Shown here piece after piece: positions 6,097-13,257 of a DNA stretch of 21,475 nucleotides. The first letter of the stretch is position 1. Each line of letters starts with the position of its first letter. Source of the DNA: an uncultured Campylobacter sp. (lineage in GTDB: Bacteria; Campylobacterota; Campylobacteria; Campylobacterales; Campylobacteraceae); NCBI RefSeq assembly GCF_938045775.1, contig NZ_CALIBH010000211.1:1-21475 (forward strand), in the 5' to 3' direction. The translations under genes were made by a program, and so were the position numbers. The notes beneath the pieces are model-generated. The model made no database searches and was not told the DNA's origin. It saw only the letters and a program-made list of their open reading frames with translations.

Positions 6097-7248
6097 ATGA
6101 AAAAGATATTTTTGATTTTAATCGCAAATTTTTGCCTCGGCGCCAATCTGATGCAATACGATCTTTTCAACCACGACGACAGCGTCGACATCGCCTTGGC
6201 GTTTGACTCCGCATACAAACCTGACATCGTGCGCCGTGTCGATGGGCAGTCGATGAGCCTTATTTTAAAAGGGCTTGGCGGCGATGAGAAATTTAACGAA
6301 ATGCGCACCAATCAAAAGGTCTTAAAAAGCTTTACGATTGCGCCCAAAGGCAAGGATATCGAGATAAATTTCCCCACAGGAGCCGATCTATCGGTCGATG
6401 CTCTTACTCAAGACGGCAATTTAAAGCTCATTTTACGCGTAAAAAACCCTGCTTTCGACCAAAGCAAGATGAGCGTGAAGAGCGAGGCGAATGAAACGGC
6501 GCAAAGCGGTAGCGGCGGGGTTTCCGTGATGCCGATAATCGTAGCGTTACTGCTTGCGGCTGCGTCTTTCGTCGGCGTGCGAAAATTTTTATCGCACAAG
6601 CCGCAAAAAAGTATCGACGAGACATGGCGGGTCTTTGAAGACGACGCTAGCATAGAGGGCGCTGACGTGGACGAAGCGGGCATGGATGAAATTTTAAACG
6701 ACTCCTCTTTTAAAAATCAGAGCGGATCAAAGAACGCAAATTTTACCAATTATTCTGACGCGCAAGAGTTTGCGAAGAAAGATGAAGCCTCTGCTTTAAA
6801 TTCCAAAAATTCTAACGACTCAAAAAACGTAGATAGCGCAGATTTTTTCAGAGGCGAGAGTGTGGACGAAGAGAGCATGCGCGATAAATTTTACGATGAG
6901 GTTGCGCGTGCCGAGCGTTCGGAAGCTATGGGGGCGGACGAAAACTATGAGAGCGCCGAGAATATAGGCACAGCGGATAAAATTTCGCCGCTTAAAGTAA
7001 GCCCTGTCGATAGTGGCACGATGGAATTTCGCGAGGGAGCAAAAGAGAGATCGGATGCAAAAGAGCCTAAAGTTTCGGCATTTAAAAGCATTTTAGAAAA
7101 TGAGTTGCTTAGCTCGGATACCGCAAGACCTAGCGATGTGCGAGTAGAGCTTGTGCGCGAGATCGACGAAAATAATGCAGCCGTAGTGCTAAGCTTCGCG
7201 GGCAAAAAACATCTAGTGGTGCTAAAAAGCTCCAACGCTATCGATTGA
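6097..7248 (+). CDS. FliO-like flagellar export membrane protein with an extended linker
   Basis: The 383-residue protein has a signal peptide (MKKIFLILIANFCLGA). A beta-rich periplasmic domain spans about residues 18-118 (DSVDIALAFDSAYKP, FTIAPKGKDIEINFP, LKLILRVKNPAF) and resembles AMIN-type domains. One membrane span follows (SVMPIIVALLLAAASFVGV, about 143-161). Then comes a cytoplasmic acidic, low-complexity region of about 180 residues, and a final patch RVELVREIDENNAAVVLSFAG plus KKHLVVLKSS. The last patch resembles the conserved FliO C-terminus. In epsilonproteobacteria FliO, an assembly factor for the FliP export gate, carries a large periplasmic domain like this, and in C. jejuni the trp operon lies close to fliN and a FliO-like gene. 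The linker (FKNQSGSKNANFTNYSD and similar) is rich in N, S, D and E and looks expanded. An unrelated membrane protein is possible. Confidence 0.5.
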   Translation: MKKIFLILIANFCLGANLMQYDLFNHDDSVDIALAFDSAYKPDIVRRVDGQSMSLILKGLGGDEKFNEMRTNQKVLKSFTIAPKGKDIEINFPTGADLSVDALTQDGNLKLILRVKNPAFDQSKMSVKSEANETAQSGSGGVSVMPIIVALLLAAASFVGVRKFLSHKPQKSIDETWRVFEDDASIEGADVDEAGMDEILNDSSFKNQSGSKNANFTNYSDAQEFAKKDEASALNSKNSNDSKNVDSADFFRGESVDEESMRDKFYDEVARAERSEAMGADENYESAENIGTADKISPLKVSPVDSGTMEFREGAKERSDAKEPKVSAFKSILENELLSSDTARPSDVRVELVREIDENNAAVVLSFAGKKHLVVLKSSNAID

Positions 7249-7406
7249 TGAGGCGTGGAATTTCGTAACTTGCGGGCTTTGCAACCCATAAAATTTTGCA
7301 GTTTGTTAAATTTTAAAAATTGCGGAATTTTACAGCTCTAGAAATTTATGCCACATTTAAGCCTTATCACCAAAAGGTCGCGATGAGGCCTAAATTTAAA
7401 ACGAAA

Positions 7407-7451
7407 GAGGGGCGAAGGCTGGGTAAGTTTTAAAATTTAACCCGCGCCCTC
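7407..7451 (-). terminator. Predicted terminator of the TonB-dependent receptor gene
   Basis: Read leftward, 17 bases beyond the receptor stop, GAGGGCGCGGGT and ACCC...CGCCCCTC can pair into a long imperfect hairpin, followed by TTTCGTTTT. The facing FliO-like gene ends at 7248, so the structure lies between convergent genes. The rest of 7249-7467 holds no gene, only eight RAATTY hexamers by hand count. Confidence 0.5.
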
Positions 7452-7467
7452 GCCGCAAAAATTTAAT

Positions 7468-9558
7468 CTAAAATCTTACTTCCAGATCGACGTAGAAATT
7501 TCGCCCCGCGCCGACTGCCAAAGTATCTCGCGTGCGGTTTGCGTTGATGTAGTGTCTGTCGAAAATATTATTTACGCCGAAGCTCACGTCCGCGCCGTCA
7601 AGGGCCGGAATAATGCCGTTTTTGATCTTGTAGCTTCCTCTGAAATTTGCGATCGTAAAGGCTTTATCGACGTAAAAATATTCCGTTCTGCGAGCGAAAT
7701 AGGAAGCGGGTTTAGAATGAGGTTTGAAGTAGTGGCTTACCTCAAAGCCTAAATTTAGATCGTGCAGAGGCGAGTAGAAGGCGTGTGCGCTTAGCTTTTT
7801 GGCGTGATTGTTTATGTTTTCATGCGTCTTTTTATTGTAAATTCTAAGTCGCTCGAAGCTCGCGCCGAAATCAAAGTCCTGCGTTTGGTAGTTTGAGCTT
7901 AGCTCAAAACCATGCCTTTTGGCTTGATCGATATTTTGATACTGCCCGTATTGTTGCGAAAAGCCGCCCGGCGGTACGCCCAGATGCGGTAGCGGCTTAA
8001 CGTCAATCATATCTTTGATATTGCCGTTAAAATAGATAAATTTCATATTGAAGTGATCGTCCGTAAAAATTTCATCCTGTTTAAAACTAAATCCGACCTC
8101 GTATTCTTTGACGGTCTCGGGCTTTAGATCGGGATTTGGGATGTAATAATACATTCGGTTGATTGGTCCTTTTTGCGATGTCTCATGCGGCGTAGGTGCG
8201 CGGAAGCTCTCGCTGTATCCCGCTAAAAGAGTAAATTTATCAAAGAGAGTATAGGCAATCGCCGCGCGCGGAGAAAATCTCGAATCTTTAAATTTAGCGG
8301 GTCTGCCTTTGATGTCGCGATCGAATCTATCGTATCTACCGCCTAAGGTAAGCTCCAAATCATCGTGCAAGCGGATCAGATCCTGTGCGAAAAGCCCGTA
8401 GCTATTGTATTCATTTGGAAAGGAGGCAAAATCCGATAGCACGCCGTTTCGGATAAAGATCGCATCCTCCTGCCTATTTTCATAATCGCCGCCGAAAGCG
8501 AAGCTATGATTTAAAAAGCCCGTATCAAATTCCGAGATATTTTTGATCTCTAGTCCCTTACGATCGTCTTTGTTCGTGTAGCTGCCGGTAGTTGCGCCGT
8601 CGATGTAGCCGCGTTTATACTCGGCTCTGCTTTTGTAGGCCTTAAAAGACATATCCACTAGCGGGCTTTGCGGCGTAAAGCTCCAATCAAAAACGTAATC
8701 TCTCTGGCTTAAATCTCCGCTTACGAAGAGATCTGCATCATTTTGCCATAGTGTCTGCCACATCGTGTGTAAATTTTCGTCGTAATCAAAGGCGCTGAAG
8801 CTTATGCGGTGATCGTCCAAATTCGCGCCGATCTTAAAAAATCCAGTATCGATATGCTCGTTATTAAAGCTCTTGTCGTAGTCCAGGGCGTAGTGCGTGC
8901 CGCCGTCTGCGAGCTTGATATTGCCGTAGTTTGCGCGCTTACCGTAGAGTAAAACGTCGATCGGAATTTCCTCTCCCTTGCCGTAGATTGCGCCGCGCGT
9001 GCTATGCATATTGTTTGATTCAAGCCTCTGTCCTAGCATCAAGCCTACGCTTTTGCCCTCGCTTAGATAATCGCTCGCGCTTTTGGTTTGCATATTTACG
9101 ATACCGCCGATCGCGCCCGAGCCGTGCAGCACGGACGAGGCGCCCTTTATGACCTCGACGCGCTTTAGGATGTCGCTATCGGTGCGGAAGGATGAGATCA
9201 TATTTGAGTACATCCCCGCGCTTCTGCGCACGCCGTCTTGCTTGATGATGACGCGCTCGTCGCTTTGATATCCAAATCCTCGTATCTGAAACTGCCTGCC
9301 GATCTGACGCCCCATATCCATACTGCCGTCAACGCCCGGTATCTGCATGATCGAATCGATCACGTTGGTTTTGGCTTTCATATCCTTGGGGGTTAAAATT
9401 CCGGCCGAGCCCGCGTATTTTAGGTTATCGACCGCGCTTAACGTCGCTTGCACGACGATTTGACCCAGATCTTGCGACTTTGTGGCGTTGTTTTCGGCCG
9501 CATTCGCTCCGCCTATCGTGCCTATCGCAAGCGGCACCAATAAAATTTGCTTTTTCAT
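7468..9558 (-). CDS. TonB-dependent outer-membrane receptor, probable haem/haemoglobin type
   Basis: The 696-residue product is a complete TonB-dependent receptor. It has a signal peptide MKKQILLVPLAIGTIGGANA, a TonB box around QIVVQAT (33-39), a plug (about 47-158, with QIRGFGYQSDERVIIKQDG and VEVIKGASSVLHGSGAIGGIVNM) and a long beta-barrel ending NFYVDLEVRF with the expected terminal F. FRAP (452-455) and NPDL (475-478) lie in one loop, as in haem receptors such as HmuR/HemR that take haem from haemoglobin; H458 lies between them. Uptake needs TonB-ExbB-ExbD, not encoded here. The ATG follows AAAGG. Upstream are a TATAAT box and overlapping palindromes, suggesting iron-dependent control by a Fur-like repressor. 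The gene is alone, without haem-transport partners. A catecholate siderophore substrate is the alternative. Confidence 0.8.
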   Translation of the reverse strand: MKKQILLVPLAIGTIGGANAAENNATKSQDLGQIVVQATLSAVDNLKYAGSAGILTPKDMKAKTNVIDSIMQIPGVDGSMDMGRQIGRQFQIRGFGYQSDERVIIKQDGVRRSAGMYSNMISSFRTDSDILKRVEVIKGASSVLHGSGAIGGIVNMQTKSASDYLSEGKSVGLMLGQRLESNNMHSTRGAIYGKGEEIPIDVLLYGKRANYGNIKLADGGTHYALDYDKSFNNEHIDTGFFKIGANLDDHRISFSAFDYDENLHTMWQTLWQNDADLFVSGDLSQRDYVFDWSFTPQSPLVDMSFKAYKSRAEYKRGYIDGATTGSYTNKDDRKGLEIKNISEFDTGFLNHSFAFGGDYENRQEDAIFIRNGVLSDFASFPNEYNSYGLFAQDLIRLHDDLELTLGGRYDRFDRDIKGRPAKFKDSRFSPRAAIAYTLFDKFTLLAGYSESFRAPTPHETSQKGPINRMYYYIPNPDLKPETVKEYEVGFSFKQDEIFTDDHFNMKFIYFNGNIKDMIDVKPLPHLGVPPGGFSQQYGQYQNIDQAKRHGFELSSNYQTQDFDFGASFERLRIYNKKTHENINNHAKKLSAHAFYSPLHDLNLGFEVSHYFKPHSKPASYFARRTEYFYVDKAFTIANFRGSYKIKNGIIPALDGADVSFGVNNIFDRHYINANRTRDTLAVGAGRNFYVDLEVRF

Positions 9559-9591
9559 GCCTCGACCTTTAAAATAAAATTGAAATACATT

Positions 9592-9597
9592 ATTATA
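9592..9597 (-). promoter_or_regulatory. Predicted -10 box of the TonB receptor gene
   Basis: Read on the minus strand this is a perfect TATAAT in an AT-rich tract, 33 bases upstream of the receptor ATG. The expected RNA start is near 9585. Confidence 0.55.
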
Positions 9598-9618
9598 TAT
9601 CTAGATACTTAAATAAGG

Positions 9619-9647
9619 TTGAAATTTAATTTCAAAAATATTTGAAA
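9619..9647 (-). promoter_or_regulatory. Operator-like overlapping palindromes, possible Fur box
   Basis: TTGAAATTTAATTTCAA at 9619-9635 is an 8-1-8 perfect inverted repeat. It overlaps TTTCAAAAATATTTGAAA at 9630-9647, a 7-4-7 repeat. The core TGAAATT-N-AATTTCA matches 5 of 7 positions in each half of the 7-1-7 Fur consensus TGATAAT-N-ATTATCA. It covers the -35 region of the receptor promoter, where a repressor would block RNA polymerase. Iron regulation of this receptor class is well known; binding here is inferred. Confidence 0.5.
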
Positions 9648-9648
9648 T

Positions 9649-10044
9649 TTGTTTTTATTGGCAGCAAGCATTGTACCTAGTCTGAGCCATTTCTGCGTTT
9701 TGGCTGCGTCTTATCCGCACCCTGTCCGCGCCGCTCCTGCGCCTGGGCTATGTTTTGCTTGCACCTGTTTGCATCGCGTTTCGTCTGACCGCCTCTGCGC
9801 TTTAGCTTCTCGTTGCGATTTGTTTGCGCCGAAATCGAGCGGCTAAATTCGGCATTTCTACCACAGCAAAGAGTCTAAATTTGAACGCTCGAGATTCGTT
9901 TGCGTCTAAATTTAGCGGCCGCCCGCGCGATTTTAAAATTTCGCTTTTCGCAAATTTAGATCGGAATTTATTTACTTTTTATTTTACAAAGGATAAAATC
10001 GCGCCTAAGAGATCGGTCGATCTAGATTATTTCAGGATCTTTTC
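9649..10044. other. Gene-free interval before yedE
   Basis: About 400 bases without a convincing gene. The left half (9660-9840) is rich in TGCGCC/CTGTTTGC-like words and gives only a 65-codon frame without a ribosome site. The right half (9840-9980) contains repeated TAAATTT motifs (about six RAATTY hexamers). A TAAAAT at 9994-9999 may be the -10 box of yedE. AGGATC precedes the yedE ATG. Confidence 0.5.
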
Positions 10045-11106
10045 ATGAATAACGTTAAATGGTACATCATCGCAGGCGCCGTGCTAGGCGTGCTGGGTGC
10101 GACGCTGGTGCATTTCGGAAACCCGGGTAATATGGGCGTTTGCGTCGCTTGCTTTTTGCGCGATACCACGGGCGCGCTGGGCTTTCACCGAGCTAGCGCG
10201 GTGCAATACATCCGCCCGGAGATCATAGGGCTCGTGTTCGGCGGCTTTTTAGCAAGCGTGCTTTGGACGCACGAGTTTGCGCCGGTTACCGGCAGCTCGC
10301 CGTTTGCAAAATTTTTCCTAGGGATTTTCGCGATGATCGGCTGCCTTGTGTTTTTGGGATGCCCTTGGCGCGCGTTTTTGCGCCTAGGCGGCGGCGATTT
10401 GACCGCGTTAGCCGGGTTAGCGGGTCTGATCTGCGGCGTACTCATTGGGTTTTTGCTTAAAAAGCGCGGCTATGAGGCGAGCAAAGAGGCAAGACTTAGC
10501 GGCGCGATCGGAATTTTGCCCGTGCTACTGGGCGCTGCGCTGCTTGCAGCCTTGGTCTTCGGACTCAAAACGGGCGAGGGCGGCGCGCTTTTTATCTCCG
10601 CTAAAGGTCCCGGCGCGCAACACGCTGCGGTAGGCATCTCGCTGGCTGCGGGCATTATCGTGGGCGCCCTAATGCATAGAAGCAAATTTTGTAGCGTCGG
10701 CGCGTTCGGTAGAATTTTCCGCGGTGATTTCTCGATGTTTTGGGGCGTACTAAGCGTCATCGTGTTTGCAAGCATCGCAAATATCGCGTTTGGGCAATAC
10801 AAACTCGGCTTTGACGGCCAGCCTATCGCACACAACGATTTCGTTTGGAATTTCTTAGGCATGGTGCTCGCAGGACTTTGCTTTAGCCTCAGCGAGGGCT
10901 GCCCGGGTAAGCATCTGGTGCAGGCCGGCACGGGAAATTTAAGCTCGGGCGTCTTCGTCATCGGCATGGCGGCTGGCGCTGCGATCGCGCACAATTTCTT
11001 GCTAGCAAGCTCGGCTAAAGGCATCACCGAGTTCGCTCCTTACGCGGTCGCGATCGGTTTTGTTTTCGCGCTTTACGTGGGGATTTTTCAAAGACGCGGC
11101 GCTTAA
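10045..11106 (+). CDS. yedE: YedE/FdhT-type selenium (sulfur) transport membrane protein
   Basis: The 353-residue polytopic membrane protein has about nine or ten hydrophobic segments and two similar halves. It carries the cysteine motifs of the YeeE/YedE family: GVCVACFLRDTTGALG (C33, C36), GCLVFLGCPWRAFLRLGGGD (C100, C106), SKFCSVGAFGR (C216) and SEGCPGKHLVQAGTGN (C286). The extended GCPWR and CFLRD motifs fit the selenium-linked YedE subgroup, called FdhT in Campylobacter, where it supports selenoprotein formate dehydrogenase. Related YeeE proteins import thiosulfate through conserved cysteines. AGGA lies 8 bases before the ATG. In C. jejuni the partner fdhU (a SirA/TusA-like yedF) is adjacent; here no such gene precedes or follows it. 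The substrate is therefore inferred from family only. Confidence 0.8.
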   Translation: MNNVKWYIIAGAVLGVLGATLVHFGNPGNMGVCVACFLRDTTGALGFHRASAVQYIRPEIIGLVFGGFLASVLWTHEFAPVTGSSPFAKFFLGIFAMIGCLVFLGCPWRAFLRLGGGDLTALAGLAGLICGVLIGFLLKKRGYEASKEARLSGAIGILPVLLGAALLAALVFGLKTGEGGALFISAKGPGAQHAAVGISLAAGIIVGALMHRSKFCSVGAFGRIFRGDFSMFWGVLSVIVFASIANIAFGQYKLGFDGQPIAHNDFVWNFLGMVLAGLCFSLSEGCPGKHLVQAGTGNLSSGVFVIGMAAGAAIAHNFLLASSAKGITEFAPYAVAIGFVFALYVGIFQRRGA

Positions 11107-11338
11107 GGCTGATATTTAATTTCAGAGATCAATCGAATACAGAGGCGGCGTATCTAGTCAAGCTCTAGCGGCGTACTTATAAATAAATACGCTGCCGGAG
11201 CAGAGCGCTCGCTGTAAGACTGGCGCAAGCAGCTGGAAGTGGAATTTAAGAATTTGTAGCTGTATTCATAACGTGATAAAGCAAATGATAAAATAGATTC
11301 CGCGCAAGAAAGATTACGATCAATTTTTAAGAGCCGCT

Positions 11339-11362
11339 CCTTTAAATTTTAAAATTTAAAGG
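11339..11362. repeat. 24-bp perfect palindrome between convergent genes, possible terminator
   Basis: The stretch from CCTTTAAATT through AATTTAAAGG is its own reverse complement over 24 bases. It lies 41 bases beyond the stop of the leftward gene ending at 11404 and 232 bases beyond yedE. It could form an AT-rich hairpin, but no U-run follows. The remaining bases of 11107-11403 hold no gene; GCGTA/TACGC near 11175-11195 could form a small hairpin. Confidence 0.35.
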
Positions 11363-11403
11363 CTTCTCTGATTACGGTTTCTTTCATCTAAAGCTTTTAA
11401 TTG

Positions 11404-12305
11404 CTAATTAAAATCCAGCCACACGTGGTGCTGGGTCTTATCCAAATCAATGCCTTTTGTCTTCATAAAAAATTCTTTTATCCTAACGTAGTCGTCCATA
11501 GTTTCTATCGTAAAGGCGATATCTTTATCCTTGCCTCGGATTATTATATTATCGTAGAATATAAGTCTAAGTTGAAATTTAAAAACCAAAAAATATATAA
11601 ATTTTGAGATGAATAAAAACAAAAATGCAAGTATAGATATGAAAAATACTCTGGAACTACCTGTTTCTATATATTTTCTTACGTCGATAGCCAATACCAA
11701 TATACAGATTAATAAAAAAGCGATTATCGTAGTGTATGGTTCAAATTTAAAGAGAAATCTATAAAAAGCGCCTTGCCTCCTAAGCCACTCATTATCTCTT
11801 GCAAAATAGGCTCTTTTTACATACTTAAGATCATCTAAGAATATAGTTTTTTCGGGCATTTTATTTGTATAATAAGTAACTCGATCATTATAAAATTTTA
11901 CAAGTTTCTTATTGTAAAAATTTGTAAAATATTCCATTATTATAGGCAATCCGAAAAATGGAAATACTATAAAAAGCTGATTATATCTAGTTTGATTGGG
12001 TTCGTATGAATACATAAAAATCATAATCGCAAGCGTGCATACCGTAGCAAGAACTATATAAAAATTCGTCCTATCTTTGAGCACTAAAGGCTCTTTATTA
12101 TAATCACGAGCGTCACTCGGATTTTGTTCAAATTTGCTAGGTTTTTCGTTTGTATTTATCGTAGAGTCATCCGTGGATTTTTCAAATTTAGAATTCTTAC
12201 TATCGGAATTTTTGGCGTCAAAATTCTGCCTTGAGCCTTGCTCTAAATTTTGACGCCGTTCATTTAGAATTTTTTTAGCTCTTCGAGCCTCTGTTTTCTA
12301 TTCAT
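11404..12305 (-). pseudogene. Two-span membrane protein, reading frame interrupted at an A7 tract
   Basis: From the ATG at 12305 the frame reads MNRKQRLEELKKF and stops at once. Another frame is open without an ATG from 12297 to the TAG at 11404. Adding one A to the A7 run (T7 at 12270-12276 of the given strand), or slipping -1 on it, joins them into a 300-residue protein. That protein has a polar N/S/K-rich N-terminus (ILNERRQNLEQGSRQNFDAK...) and RDYNKEPLVLKD, matching RDYDKEPITIKD in the neighbour. Two hydrophobic hairpins follow (FYIVLATVCTLAIMIFMY with FIVFPFFGLPIIM; TTIIAFLLICILVLAI with VFFISILAFLFLFISKFIYFLVF), then a C-terminal KEFFMKTKGIDLDK motif. A GTG at 12084 could start a 226-residue form but would cut through the conserved motif. 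The tract in frame is A AAA AAA, a known slippery heptamer. Function unknown. Confidence 0.65.
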
Positions 12306-12322
12306 CTTTTATTCTTTATATC

Positions 12323-13195
12323 CTACACAAAAATTTGCGGCCGGATTTTATCTAAATTTTTCCCTGTTTTGAGTAGAAAATAGGCTTTTAGCTCCCTGTA
12401 TTCTTTACTTGTTAATATGCTTGCTTCGATATAATTACCATTGCTCATAAAAATAAGGCTGTCGTTTCCTATGTCAAATCCCAAATTTTTCTTAAATCTA
12501 AATATGATTAAGGGCGCAAACGCCAAAAATAAGGAGATCGGCACAATTAAAATTCCATAAGAAATTTTATTTTTAAAAGTTACTACCAAAGATAAAAGGG
12601 TTATCCATGCGAACGCGACAAAAAATGTTGAAATTTTACCTTTTTTTGTCATTTTAAAAGTGGATGGCCCAAAGGTGCGTTTTATCGCAATTATTTCGGA
12701 TAAATTTATAGAGTATAGGGTCGCTCTCTTTTTCTCGGAATAATATTCGATAACTGAATTTTTAAATTTTATATAACAGGTACCGAATTTACTTGGGAGC
12801 CCTAGCCAGCGTTTAACGGATCTCGGCGAGTCTTGCCTTGTTCCAAAATCTATGAAATTAAGAAAATACAGAAATGGCGAATAAAATTTAATCATCTCTA
12901 TTGAATTATCTTTTATAGTTATCGGTTCTTTGTCGTAATCTCTAGCTTGAGTTTTAAAATTTTGCGATGGCATATCAGCGGCGCAAGAGAGATCGCTTGG
13001 CGATTTTTATTCAACGACATTCGTAAAATTTTGCTCGCTGGCATTTATAGAATTTTGCCTGCCATCGCTCGTAAATTTTAGCCCACCACCCGCCAAATTT
13101 CGCTTATCGCAATTTTTATTTTGTAAGAAATCCTTTATATTTTTATCATACCGCGTTTTGCTTATGCCAAACCTAGCAATTTCGTCGTTATGCAT
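12323..13195 (-). pseudogene. Paralogous membrane protein with an in-frame stop after codon 62
   Basis: The ATG at 13195 has a very strong ribosome site (AAGGAGGAGCC) and begins MHNDEIARFGISKTRYDKN, but TAA at 13007-13009 ends it after 62 residues. The same frame reopens immediately and runs to 12323. Read through, the product would be 290 residues, close to the 300 of its neighbour. Shared parts are an N/S/K-rich N-terminus (GRQNSINASEQNF), RDYDKEPITIKD and a central hydrophobic pair (FFVAFAWITLLSLVV, GILIVPISLFLAFAPLII). The C-terminal YFLLKTGKNLDKIRPQIFV aligns with FFMKTKGIDLDKTQHHVWL. Internal ATG 12973 lacks a ribosome site. The next gene's ATG lies 17 bases after the stop, so the pair is an operon. 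The family is unknown to me; the protein may be dead or made in two pieces. Confidence 0.65.
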
Positions 13196-13257
13196 TTGGC
13201 TCCTCCTTATACACGCTTGATTTAGATATAACTATTGCGCGAGTTTGCACACGGAGA

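Noticed and set aside
9649..9846. 65-codon rightward frame before yedE
   Set aside because: Starts within the palindromic promoter area of the receptor, has no ribosome site, and has a composition (A, P, S, C) typical of a random GC-rich frame.
12082..12084. GTG as the true start of the gene ending at 11404
   Set aside because: It would cut through RDYNKEPLVLKD, which is conserved in the paralogue, and has no ribosome site; the ATG at 12305 just after the upstream gene is more credible.
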